From Siderastrea radians (lineage: Eukaryota > Cnidaria > Anthozoa > Scleractinia > Rhizangiidae), in the NCBI GenBank assembly GCA_964017195.1, contig OZ024889.1, forward strand, positions 59,171,858-59,235,857: a DNA stretch of 64,000 nt. Reading direction: 5' to 3'. Position 1 is the first letter of the stretch. Every line of letters begins with the position of its first letter. Made by a program: the position numbers and the translations under genes. Under the pieces are notes generated by a model, which saw only the letters and a program-made list of their open reading frames with translations, had not been told where the DNA came from and did not search any database. Below, one piece after another: positions 32,846-44,524 of the stretch.

Positions 32846-35690
32846 GTTAGGCACATATTGACATCTTATACTAACTTGCATCAACTGGCTGGGGTGAGGT
32901 TTACGGTTTAAGATGTGACAGGTGGCTGTCACCTTTTTCCCGCATATTTTCACTGCTTTAATAGTGACATGAATGATATCTAGTACCATTGCGTGACCAG
33001 CAGACTGTACTCACCGCGAAAACCAGATTGCCATCTTTCGTAGAGAAACACAATACTTTACTGGTTCCATTGTCCGGGACACCAACTCGGTAGTAGTAGT
33101 GCGTGTTGAGTTCAAGGCCTGTCAGCTTTATAGAAAATACACATGACAAGGAGTCTAGAGAGGCTAAGAAGTGATTGCGTGACATAGATCACAACCGAAA
33201 AAAAAAACGTTCAGAATCTTCGAGAATTGCTGATCAAAAGAGAAACCTTTCAATTTACAGCTAATCTGCAGGTTATTCGAGATAGAAATCCTTAGAAATT
33301 GGATCATCAAATTAATTAGTTATGTTATATTCAACATCGAAGCCGGAACTACTGACCCGGCTACTGACCGGCTTCTTATTTTTTTAATTTTTTAGTTGAA
33401 ACCGAAACCAAACATTTTGATGAAGCCTATCAGTTTTCGAAGCTACTTAACTATTAGTTACTGCTATCCGTGTGTTTATATCTCATGAAATAATTTTACC
33501 ATACCTCTTTTGTTATGTACGTTCAAACCTAAGGAATCATGTCGATGCATATGACATCTGTCAATTCAGTTTCTTTAAGTTCAAGTTTAGTCTCTTTAAC
33601 GACAGCCACTGACTTGTATTATGTACGAGCGAAATTTTCATACTTTCACATTATGGATTGTAAAGTTATGTCCTGGACCGATAAACACGGAGGATTCCCC
33701 GACTGCTTTCTTGTCCAATTTGTCCGGACTCGTACCATACATCACAACCGTCTCAGGTTTTTCAGTTGGCGAAGGTGTCACATAGTTTACGTTTCGTTCG
33801 CTGGAAATTCCCGTGAAAGCGATCTGTATCTGCTCCGGTTTGTTGTTGTCTGCTTTTCCATTAGTGAAGCAAATTAGGAGATGGAAGAGTAAAACAAACC
33901 TTGAGAACACCATTGCACGTCAAAGTGATCGAGATGTCGGTGGTGGCGAAGTCTAAATGGTACATGTGACTGTCAGTGTCATGAGAGTGAAATGCGACAC
34001 CCTGACACAAGCGTGCTGAGCCGAGAGCCACCACAGTTATCCTTTCACTTAACTGCCAGGGGGGAGTGCTTTGACGCAGCGGTGTGAATGAAGCAAATGG
34101 ACTAAACAGATCCTCCCCCCGCCTCCAAAAATGTCATGAAATTTTCTAAACTCGCAAAACACTTTTTTTAAAAACTTTAAAGTCGTATATGGTATCGATC
34201 TCAAACTGGTTATACTTGTCACCGCGTTGTTTCCTCAGTTAGACAAGAAACTTTACTCAGTTGTCTCCCTTCACCCAGGTATAGATGGGTACCGGTGCCT
34301 TACTACTGGGGGGTAGCCCTCCGATGTACTAGCATCCCATCCAGAGTGGAATAGCAAGACTCTCAATCGCTTCATGCTACAAACCGGGTTTAGCTCCGAG
34401 TGGGCTGTCTGTGGCTCCTGCGCGACTTTACCAACCTTCTAAAATACCATCAATCTCAAACATACCAACTCTCGCTTTCCAAAACATTTCTGGGCAAAAT
34501 TGTAAACCAAAAAATACCCCAAGTTACAAATTTTGAAACCAAAAAAAAGTCGTTTAAAACTTCCGTCACTTATATCTTGACAAATTCCTCCCCCCCCCCC
34601 CCCCCCGCCCCCTTCCTCCTCATGCCTGGCCAGGAGTATTTACAAAAAAGAAAAGCACCACAGGAGAGCACTGCTCAGTGGTTTTAAGCCATTCGGGTGG
34701 GAAAGTTTGATTTCAGTTCTATTTTTTATTCCTACAAGACAGTGGTCCTCTGGACTCAGGGCTTGACCTTGGAAGATCTTGAAACTGTTAAAAGTTAAAC
34801 AGAGAACGGAACTAACCTGAAACGAAAACACAATGAAATTAAAATATTGAAAGAGAGCGCATCTTGGGAAAACTGAAGGGAAACTACCCCATAGTCAATT
34901 ACAGTGGAAAGCCGATGTAACGAACACCTATCTAACCAAGTTCCCGGTATAATAAACGATAGTTTTGAGCCCAGTAATAGTAAAATATATGGAAACGCAC
35001 CCCGATATAACAAACCCCGCGTGACAACGAACACATTTTCCCAGTCTATTGGCATGTCGTTACATCGGAGTACCACTGTATTTTCGCGTCTTAAATTTTG
35101 CACTGTAAAAAATTAAGGCCATACGTTTAAATTCAAAGCCTTTAAGTCCCCAGTTTTAAAAAGATATGAAGATTAGGCCTCGCGAAATACCCAGGTCCGC
35201 CGATTAATTTACGCGCGAATTAAATTTAAAACAATGTACAACGTATAAACAAAACTTAAAATGGTTAGTTTCTATAGAAACTGTGGCGCTGCGTCGGTGA
35301 GGAAGTGAAACAGTTTGAGATTTGACATCAACTGAGTTGGTGTTTAGGTAAACTGACCACCGCAAAGAGATTCAAAAATCCAGTATTTCGAGCGTTAGAG
35401 TTGGTCAGAGTTCAAAACATTGGCTTTTGAATCTCTCCAATACCGGGGCCTCATCTAACGACTTCTTGTGCAATGGTGTAGGTGAAGACACTTGGACAAA
35501 CAGCATGAAATCGTAGCCGGATCTTTCGGATCGGGATCTACGCAAATTAAAGCCCGGGGGGGAGGGTACTCCCTATAATGGGCTATACGGGGTACCTTTT
35601 TCAGGCTTCAGGTATATTAAAGGCCGAAGTTAGCTGGTACCCCCCCCCCCCCACATACACACACATTCTATTCTCTTCCATTCCACTCTA

Positions 35691-35758
35691 TTCTGTTCTG
35701 TTCTGTTCTGTTCTGTTCTGTTCTGTTCTGTTCTGTTCTGTTCTGTTCTGTTCTGTTC
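35691..35758. repeat. TTCTG pentanucleotide microsatellite
   Basis: About 13 uninterrupted TTCTG units, preceded by degenerate TTCTA/TTCCA units. Confidence 0.95.
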
Positions 35759-35921
35759 CCTTGGATATTTCACGAGCTGAGGTATATGAAAGGGTAGGGA
35801 AATCTGTCATTTAGGTATTTAAAAAGGCCTTTAATTAAAATATTTCGAGCAGACGTACATTATGTCTGTATCATTATAATTTATTAAACGCTACATGAAA
35901 ACGACAAGAAGACTTCCAAGG

Positions 35922-36433
35922 ACTTTTGTTCCTGGGCCATCGTAGCTTGATCAAAAATAAAACACAAACAGCGGTGATAAACATTATAAACTTACGCATT
36001 TTTATATAAACTGAACACTTCAAGGCCCTCGTTAAAAATGACCACACGTCTGCCATTGCAGACCATGTCAAAACCACCGGACACAACATCAAGTGGGATC
36101 ATTTTGACATTTTAGCATTGGGCAAAACTGATTACCACTGCAAAATCAAAGAAACATTGTTGATCCAAGAACTGCAGCCAGCTTTTAATGTCAACGTCAG
36201 CAGTGAGAAGCTGATACTTTATTAATTAGCTGTAGCTTTTTATAGATTCACTGTTAAGATTGTTTTCTTAATCTTGGTTCCAGACCCCTTATCACTATTG
36301 TATAAAAGGTTTGTCAAAATTGTAACGGTCACTTTTGAAAATGTATGTTGACTAGCATACGAAACGTCAAGTTTATATTAAAATGCGTAAGTTTATAATG
36401 TTTATTACCGCTGTTTGTGTTTTATTTTTGATC
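35922..36433 (+). mobile_element. Penelope-like 3' fragment with GIY-YIG-type tail and inverted flanking arms
   Basis: Frame 36010-36225 encodes EHFKALVKNDHTSAIADHV, then TGHNIKWDHFDIL and KIKETLLIQELQPAFN, which resembles the C-terminal part of Penelope-type GIY-YIG endonucleases. The fragment lies between inverted arms of about 54 bp (35948-36002 and 36381-36434). A 12-bp direct repeat, AGACTTCCAAGG, lies outside them (35910-35921 and 36434-36445). The coding part is 5'-truncated. Confidence 0.75.
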
Positions 36434-37267
36434 AGACTTCCAAGGGTTTAAAAAAGAGATGCAGTGCTCTTAAGTAGGTATGTGAAAGGGGTACCATTTT
36501 TCAGTGGAAGGTATACGAAAGGGGTACCTTTTCTGTCTAAAATGGAAAATAACAGGGTAAGGGGTTGGACCTCGGGGCGGAGCCTCCCCGTACAAAAATT
36601 TGTTGGGTGCCCCCAATCCCGGGCCTAGTTGGTACGTTTGTTAATCTGCTTGGGATCTGTTGAACAAATTCTGATTTACGAACGTACCAAGGCCCTTGAC
36701 GGGACAGACACTCAAGAGAGGATCCAGACACACGTATATCTGTGTTGAAGAACAAATGCTATAGAAAGTCAACCAAATTCCACGAAGTAAAGGCCTCGAA
36801 TCATGTACAAGGAATGAATCAAACGGGATCCCATTGAAAATCAGATAATACTGATAATCATTTTGTATCGAGATCAATTCTTTATATGCATGCGGACACT
36901 GAAGTGACAGAGTTGTGAGGCCGTATTATGGAGATAGGAATTGATAGGAATTTTGTCCTCATTGAATTGTCCGTCTAAAAGAGATGTCCGTAATAAAGGG
37001 GAGATTCGAATGCACTTTGCAGTCGAGGAGCCCTGTTTTTAGCTTGGGATCCCTGTGGGAAAAAGGGCCAAGTTTATCCACAAACACAGAAAAAACACGG
37101 CGTATTTGTGTTCCAGTTGAAAAAAAGTGAACAGGAATTAAAGCAATACCTGTTTGTCAAATATCTCGGCAGGTGTTTTGTAAAGCCTGTTCCACTAACA
37201 GCGAGAACAGCCGAAATGAAAACACATCCCCAGCGATCAGTTGTGTAAATTTAATTTAATTTAACAG

Positions 37268-37606
37268 TAGACTTTCTCAAAGTCCTTTAAATTTTTTTTT
37301 TTCTGGTTGGTTGGCCATTTTAAAGGACTTTTCATACCTGTTTGGCGCCAAATTCACCGGTCGGAAATTCCACCGGTGACATCATGACAATTGACCAATA
37401 GGAGAGTGACAGTTTTTTTACGTAACGTGTCTGATATTTGACACCACTCCCAAGGCAGCATATGTCAATCATTTTTTCGCCCGTGAATTTATAATATGAT
37501 TCAAATCCACTCAGGCGAAACAAGTCGACCTCTCGCGACTTCGTCGCTCGTTCGACGAGCGATCGATGATCGAGGGACTTATGAGAGGTCGACTTGGTGC
37601 AAGTCT
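37268..37606 (+). mobile_element. 339-bp non-autonomous element, copy A
   Basis: Flanked by the 10-bp direct repeat AATTTAACAG (37258-37267 and 37607-37616). Copy 1 of the duplication holds the empty site at about 19265-19280 with a single AATTTAACAG. It matches 61729-62067 without visible difference. A 10-bp target duplication suggests a Mutator-like family, but no transposase is linked to it here. Confidence 0.9.
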
Positions 37607-38652
37607 AATTTAACAGCAGCAAACAGTGTCTCTTTGAAGCGGTGTTTTTTCGGAAAAACTAGAGATAATCTCCAAGAACTCCTTTTTTCGCCCCCACCTC
37701 TGCAAACAAGAACACGCGCGCGATTTTCGCAGCTACCTTTCGTTTCATTACAACTTGCCTTAAAGTTTTGACTTTAAGGCCAATCGCATCAACCCTGCTA
37801 ACATTAAACGAATCCTGGAGCGAAACAATTGGTTACCAGATGAGCTTCTCATTTCTTAATCCACTAGGTAAAAGCACGAACGACAACCTTCAATTTTTTT
37901 GCAACCGTAGCTTAAAGCTCAAACAAAACGTAACTATAAACAGGTCTGCTATTTTAATTTTTAATACAAACCAGGAATGGAACTCAGTTTCTCAAGCAGT
38001 GTACAAACAAATTACTGTCCATTTGGAGTTCACGAAATAATAAATCAACTCCCTTTGTCCTGAGACAACACAATATTTCGAGGCAAACATGTTGAGCAAG
38101 CAATAAGCATGGACAACTGAAAACAAATCAATAAATTCATTTAATGTATACATTTTTACCTTAAGGGAAATAAGCTGATAAGCAAAGTTTATCTCCTGTT
38201 TTAAAGTATCACACTCCTCTGCTTCTAATGTATTTTTGAATAAAAAGGTTTACGAATTCATTTAAGTTGAGCCCCGCACCAATCGTGTGAAATCGAGTAG
38301 GTTATAATCACAGTGCTCTAGGCATTTGCGCTAATTATAAATTATTGAGAAGGCTAAACATTAAATTAGCATATTAACAGGTGAATAAGGCACCATGTCA
38401 GACTCCTGAGGCAATAAGTTTTTGTTTTATTTGATATTTTCTCGATGTTGTCTTTAAAAACATTTATCCGAACATGATAGACAGCTTTAAAAGCTTTTTG
38501 TCATGATCATACACAAACCACGTTTACCGTAACTTTTAAATTTAAAAACCACGGCAATGTTGAATGTGCAATTAATTCTTGTTGACAGGTCTTCAGTCAT
38601 TGTTTTTGTAACGTTCGCGTGGCATCCACGTCCAACACGCGTTCAACCTGCG

Positions 38653-39633
38653 TTACACGCGAGTGCCAGCCGAGCTCTTCGTGGACGTCGTCAGCCGCGT
38701 TTTAAAACTGGAAGTTGCGGTTGAACTTCCAGCCGAAGTTCCGTTCGAGCCGAAACGCCTCCTGCGACGATGGAAAATATGTCGAATGGATTTTCGAAAG
38801 TCTGGCTTCAGAAAAGAATACACAATCGGATTGACAAGCGAACCGAGGGTAATCGTGAACCGCGAAATAATACGAAGATAGTTAGGGATGAGATCGAGCC
38901 GTCCTATCTCGTACACGATGGTCATATAATGAATGGGAAGCCAGCTCAATACAAACATGACAGCCACTATTATGAAAACCTGAGCGAGTTTTCCTTCCGA
39001 AGAAATACTTTTTTTACGATGCAATGTCTTCCTGACCGAAGCAGTAATCTCGCGTTCGCGCTTCACACTTCGTTTGACTTGCTGAAATATTTTGAAGTAA
39101 CCTGTAAATATAAGTGTGTAGGGTAGCAGAACGCACAAAGTGAGTTCGCTGATGACAAAAACTTTGTGCGCAAGTTTTGTTTTGTCCGTCTTCCAGATAA
39201 GAGGAATAAAAGATATTAAAAGAGCCGCCAGCCAGCTCGAGAAAATCATCCTTGTGAAGTTTTTTCTCATGAAGTTCTCGTACTGTAGTGCTTTTAGCAC
39301 GGCGATGTAACGATCGAAAGTCACTGCCACCAAATTGAAGACTCCGGAAAGAAGGGTAATAGAAACCAAATAACCAAGGACTGCTGATGAATCTGGAAAA
39401 AGCAGTGTGGCGGGGATCAACACACTTCCAATCAACAGATCGCTAAATGCGAGCGAAACGACAAAGCCGTTTGTGTAGGTCCTCATGCTTTTTCGTAAAT
39501 AAACTAGAAGACATACGGTGAAGTTCGCCACGAAGACTAGGATTGAAAGAAGGATGAAAACGATTTTCAGTCCTATGTTATCGTCCATGATTGGAGGGAG
39601 TTGGTTCGCCAGGGTTGCGTTGTAAAAAATCAC
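38653..39633 (-). CDS. Class A (rhodopsin-like) G protein-coupled receptor, orphan
   Basis: Single-exon reading frame of 326 residues; seven-helix plasma-membrane receptor. Visible class A marks: N37 in helix 1 (VANFTV), D65 in LAFSD (helix 2), DRY at 107-109 (FDRYIAVL), W134 (helix 4), P171 (helix 5), SWLP at 230-233 (helix 6), NPIVY at 268-272 (helix 7), then a basic helix 8 and a Ser/Thr-rich tail. Residue 5 (NAT) is a possible N-glycosylation site. No cysteine is seen at the start of helix 3 or in the second extracellular loop, so the usual class A disulfide appears absent. Ligand unknown; loosely amine/adenosine/opsin-like. It is the intact source of the remnant at 20258-20306. Confidence 0.9.
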   Translation of the reverse strand: MIFYNATLANQLPPIMDDNIGLKIVFILLSILVFVANFTVCLLVYLRKSMRTYTNGFVVSLAFSDLLIGSVLIPATLLFPDSSAVLGYLVSITLLSGVFNLVAVTFDRYIAVLKALQYENFMRKNFTRMIFSSWLAALLISFIPLIWKTDKTKLAHKVFVISELTLCVLLPYTLIFTGYFKIFQQVKRSVKREREITASVRKTLHRKKSISSEGKLAQVFIIVAVMFVLSWLPIHYMTIVYEIGRLDLIPNYLRIISRFTITLGSLVNPIVYSFLKPDFRKSIRHIFHRRRRRFGSNGTSAGSSTATSSFKTRLTTSTKSSAGTRV

Positions 39634-42600
39634 AGGTGTCTAACGCAAAGTTTTCCCTTTTCTTTCGATGAGATGGCGTTTCACTCCACCCTAAGGACAA
39701 AAACCAATCTTAGTCCGTGTCGCAGTAGGCAATATTTTCTCAGTTTTTGTGTGGCTCGAAACGAAATTGTAAGTAAACAAAGCCAACAATTCAGTTAAAC
39801 TTTACAAGCTGTGTGCCCCTCGCAGAGGTGAGGTGATATTGTTCAACCGGGTTGTAATCAAAGGTGATGAACGGTCGGGCAAAGGGATATTGCGAACTTG
39901 ATTAATTCTTGCGCAGTTTAACACCAGAAACAATAGTTTCCAAGGCACTCAAAATTATTTAAATCTTCCGTCCCAGATACTTGAAATTTTTGTCCAGCGC
40001 CTTCAATTTTCAGTCCACCTCCGTACTCAAACCACAGGCGTCGATTCCGCCACTGCAAATTAGCAATTTCTGCTAGTTTGGAGAGTTTCGTACAGTTTAC
40101 CTGTCAGTCCAATTCAATCACGAGGCTGATGCTGGAATTAAGCCCATGCAAACCATTCACACCTTTTTAGCAGTAGAACTCGGAGTCTCGCGGCAAAGTC
40201 AAGTCGGCTAAAATCACCAACAAACTGCCACTTGATCGGCGAAATTAGTATATGATGTCAGCACTAAAATGAAAAGTCGCAACTCTCTCTTGTTATCTCT
40301 TGAGGAGAAAACTGAATGTCAGCAACATACTCTTGAATTTCTCCGTGACTGTCTATTAAGGGATTAAGTCTGCGATTACGGATGTTAGTTTTGCGGCGAT
40401 GTAAAGATAATTCTAAACGAAAACTTTTCACACCTTCCCCTGAAGATGGTCGAAAATTTATTCACGTGCACAGCCCGCGGCCAGTTTGGATTATAATTAG
40501 AATAGATTCCTTTTAGAAGGGGCTGTCCAATTTGGTTCCCATTCAATGATATTGTGGCGACAATTGTCAATAGGGGCAGGAAAGTGAAACCTCGTTCAGT
40601 AAGTAAAACGTGAGGACACTTGTTAAAATTTTTGTTTCGGTTCAAACAAGCTCCATGACGTCTTAGAAATTGCGAAAAATTGCTTTGTTTTGACCCAGTT
40701 TATAATGCAAAAAAGGCCATATGACGCATTGAGATTTTGTAACTAACTTTACAAATAAATTAAGGAAAATGAAGAGAAAATATCAAATTGCCTTGTTTGC
40801 CTCTGCATACTGATAAATAAATATTCACAAAAATCTACGAATCCGTGCTCGTGAACTTTGGCATTACAAATGTTTATGCGGCAGTTCTATTTGAAGTTGT
40901 GAATGTTTTTATCTTAAGAAACGGATATGAAAAATGGTAATTATCAGAGACGAAGTTGCAAATAAACAAAAGACCCCAGGTGTTTTATTTCCTCCTGGCA
41001 TTTTTCTGAGCAAATTTGCGATCTAAAATGTTTACAAAAGAAAGCAAACCACACTTTTCTCAGCAAAATGTCACATGCAGGGAAGACGAAAGTGCAAGAC
41101 ACCTTTAAAAAAAGAATCGAGGAAGCTCGGTGTTGTCTGGTTCAAGAGTATTATTTCCTATACATAATAGTTACGTAGTCAAATTATTTTTAATTTTATG
41201 CGGATTTTTTACGGTCTATGAAAATTGCTGAAATAGTAGTTAAAATATATTTTGTTTCGAAAACAATACTATTAACTTCAGCACTGAACACAAAAACGTC
41301 GCGGCAGCAAATTGAAATTTTAAAGTATCTAGATCGCATTTTCAGTTTCGTATCAACCCAGTAATGGATTTGCCCTATTTGGGTAATTATTTGCGCCGAA
41401 AATAAACATAGAAAGAAATATATAAACAAAACTAGAGTAATTTTGACTCTAAAATATTGGTTGGGCCTTTATTTGACAATCTTTTGCTTCGAGAGGAACA
41501 GAAAATCATCAGTAATTTCTGTCTTAAAATATTGGTTTGGTCTTAAATTTCCGCTCTTGTTTCGAAAAGAAACAATGAAAGCTTTCTGTTTCCAAAAGAA
41601 CAAACAAAAAAAAAATGTGTGACTGACATTAGCCTCTTTCCTCATCAATTCAAAATTAATTGTCTTGTTTGCTGCATTTATTGAAAGGCTTTAAAATATT
41701 CTGCGATTGGCAGGGTGTTGAAAGTGTTAACGAGAATTTATTGTTGTGAATCTAATTTGCAAATCGTGGATTGGTGACGCGAGAAGGAAAATAAAACGCG
41801 AACGTACTACAAAAAAGATCACAATTGTGTTCAATTCAGCACCAATAAGCTACACACGACGCCTCGCAATTAAGGTATTTGCAATGAAATTATTGGCGTT
41901 TTATCGTCCTTATGCGAACTATAAAAGCACGGAAAAATTGAATCTGTATGAGAACTTTTTGACAAACATTTTTTCACTGATTAAAACTTACTTAACTACT
42001 GGCATTCACTAAACATAAGACAATAAGGCAGGAAGACTTTATCAAGCTGAGTTTATAACGTAAACATCTCCGAACAGACTCCTACCATTATAATTGAATA
42101 TTAACTGGGAATAATAGAGAGCGAAGTTTTCACGCTTTGAACACGGAAGGTATATGGAAACTTTACAAGGAGGAAAACCATTAACTGGACCTTGAAAAGC
42201 CGGTTTTTAAGACCTTCCTAATTTGCTCGAATGGGGAGAACAAATTGAAATGAAATAAATTATAAAGAATTATGAAGAATTTATATGAGGGCAAAGCCGA
42301 TTTGTGGGAAAATAAATATTAAAAACAGCAAGGAAATAAAAGGAAGTAAAATGGCCATTCATTCTACACAAAAGGGAGACTGTTTTGTGAGTTAAGGTGA
42401 ATTTCCATTGTTAAGTAATTTTTACGTACGGACGGATGTGAATTAAACTTTCTTTAAAGACGAAAATAAAAGAAGAGACAACGTATGAGGGTGGTTTCCA
42501 TGAATGCAAAAGTTGAACAGTGCCCATCTTTTTACGTTTACGGAAGCCGTTCGTACATCGTCTTTTATTTTACATACGGACTTCAAGCCAGCTAGATTTA

Positions 42601-44524
42601 TGTCCGTGCGCACGAAAAACTTCACAGCAACGGAAATCCACCATTTATTATGAGAAAGTGTGGCGTGCGTGCGGCAATAGGCACGTGCACATTATTATGG
42701 ATTGAGAGCTTTACATTAAAATTCTAGATCAATCGCTCACCTAAAACAACCACGCATTGAATAAGTTCCTAATTTAATTATTCCATGACGGTGTGTTGGA
42801 TTTGAGGAATCACCTCGAATCCAACAAGCGGTGATCGTGAATCCAACTTCGGTGATCGTTGCAGAATTTTTTTGCCATATTTCCGGACAAAACTTGTGCT
42901 TTGCGACAAAACCTTTTAAACGCTGTTCAATTTCCTTATAAAGGCAAAAAGCAGACAATTCAAAGATAACCTGTGTGTTGTGAACCAAGGAAATTGCCGA
43001 AATCTGAAGAAATGGTTGTTGTCAGTGTTTTGGCCATAGGGCGTAACATTCTGTCGACGCCTTTCGCGTTGCGTAGTAAATTTTTGTTATTATATAGACA
43101 AGAATGTTTTAGTAGAAACGATATTTTGGACGCCCAAGCTGGATCACAACAGAGTCGAGAAATGGGCAGCTCCTCGAGAATGGTGGTCTTGCTAGTAAAT
43201 AATTCATTACTTTTAATGAACGGAGGTTTTAGGAGTAAATTGCGAATTAGCCTGATAATATATTCCACTCACGTTCTGTTATTTAAGCTCGAAAAACGTA
43301 GAATTTGAAACGAAACGAATTCAGGGGGGTAACTTACGGTTTCAATCATCGCTATTTATCGGTAATTAAGAATGACGTGAGCTACAGAACGCGGTTTGTG
43401 TCCTCGTCACCATTTTACTGCTCACGATAAAGCAGCCTGGTCCCGAGGCGTCCTTTTCCTTTCGTGGACGAGTGCGAGGTGCGCGCAAGAGCCTGGGAAC
43501 GGAACTGCATACAGTGTTGCAACTATTAAAGCCTACGTTCCTGTTGATAAGCAGTCTGGGTGTGGGATCTGGGTAGAGAGTTAGTAGAGTTTCTGCGCGA
43601 ACGTGAAAATATATAAGAACGAATAGGTAACTAGTTGTAAGGGAATTTTAACTTATTTATCTGTGAAAAAATCTGAATCGGTTTCTGAAGCCTTGAAGGT
43701 CAGAGCCGAACAAGTCAAATAACAATGATGTAATAGGGAATACAGAAAAGGAAAATTTATTAGCATTGCGACAACAACCAAAATGCAGATCTTAATCTTA
43801 ACGATTCATTTTTTTTCGTACTATAAAATCAAGGTTCTTATGGGAGGACGAGCGTCTACGAAAAACAATCTAATTTTTCCCTCACAAAACTCGGCTTATA
43901 TATTTTCTACGACAACTCCGTTTAATCAACTGTTATATTAAAAAACAAATTGCGCAGTTTTTTTTTTTAAGAATATAAACTTAAACTTAAACTCTTCAAA
44001 TCAATTTCAAGAGAATTTAACATTTAAAAGACCAAGCAATGCGCTTATAAGTTGACAATATCGGGATACACCACGCAGCTTTTAGCGATGCATCAGTTAA
44101 GCTCTAGTTTCATGGCAGATCTAGGAAAAAAGTAAAATATCGTTAGTTTAGGTTTTTATTCTCAAATCAATCAGGTGTTTAACTTGAACTCTTTGACCCC
44201 CCCCCCCCCAACCTTGAACCACGAACTTTCAGTCGGTAAATAAAAATCCCGAAGTGTGACCACTCAAATAAGCCTGTAAGCAGTACTTTCGGGCGGTACT
44301 AATTTTTATCTTTTAATATTTCACAAAATAGTATTGGAAATTCTGCTCAGTTTTGTTCACAAAGGTGGCCCGCCCATCTTAAGCTTAAGTACTCATGGGT
44401 GCGATAGAGTTGGAAGATATAACAATGTTCGAAAACGTTTGCAGTGTTTGCAGTGTTATTGCTCTGACTGCGATAAAACCAAAACCAAAATCATCACATG
44501 TGGTCAAACCAACAACCTAATTGT
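39634..44524. other. Intergenic, AT-rich, no gene recognised
   Basis: The stretch between the GPCR start and the last TEP exon holds only short, low-complexity frames without family resemblance. No complete repeat structure was found; a C-rich tract lies at about 44199-44210. GPCR promoter elements could not be pinned down. Confidence 0.6.

Larger units (their letters stand above)
21336..33913 (-). pseudogene. Purple acid phosphatase, copy 2, degraded paralogue
   Basis: Exon counterparts of copy 1: 33913-33644, 33125-33015, 32696 to about 32630 (exon 3, 3' part lost), 31749-31708 (donor altered), 31494-31428, 30487-30399, 29873-29801, 28250-28203, 27809-27759, 27504-27368, 26125-25962 (11a), 24794-24641 (11b), 21534-21336 (last exon with stop). 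Lesions: exon 3 loses its 3' half, including the GDxAYD motif and its donor, next to a SINE; exon 5 has PRNHE instead of PGNHE; exon 10 gains 25 bp by tandem slippage, destroying GHAHNY and shifting frame; exon 11a gains 4 bp. Exons 6, 8, 9, 11b and 12 are intact. Exons 11b and 12 show the C-terminal structure that copy 1 should also have. A few exons might be used in chimeric transcripts. Confidence 0.85.
35554..36624. mobile_element. Copy-2-specific insertion block (repeat plus pentamer microsatellite plus Penelope fragment)
   Basis: In copy 1 the sequence runs directly from ATTAAAGCC to GGCCTAGTTGGTACG at about 18380-18395. In copy 2 about 1.07 kb lies between these points. It starts with a G-rich stretch (GGGGGGGAGGGTACTCCC) and ends with a C-rich one (TGCCCCCAATCCCGGG). 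It holds a TTCTG microsatellite and the Penelope fragment. Confidence 0.7.
33914..38652. other. Between phosphatase copy 2 and the GPCR, no gene seen
   Basis: Counterpart of 16125-20257 with three additions: a dispersed-repeat copy near 34280, the 35554-36624 insertion block, and the 339-bp element at 37268. A poly-C tract lies at about 34588-34607. No exon was recognised. Confidence 0.7.
24793..39432. repeat. Tandem segmental duplication, copy 2
   Basis: This is the second copy of the unit described at 1-20306. The interval given is the part with a counterpart inside the window; 20310-24792 would match sequence left of base 1. The order of phosphatase exons and the shared old repeats (a palindromic repeat at 12298 and 32737, a tRNA-like repeat at 4213 and 29504) show a common origin. 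Each copy also holds insertions that the other lacks. Confidence 0.9.

Noticed and set aside
42737..43308. Two-strand overlapping frames of 80-110 residues, considered as a C-terminal TEP exon
   Set aside because: No C345C-like cysteine pattern and no suitable acceptor.
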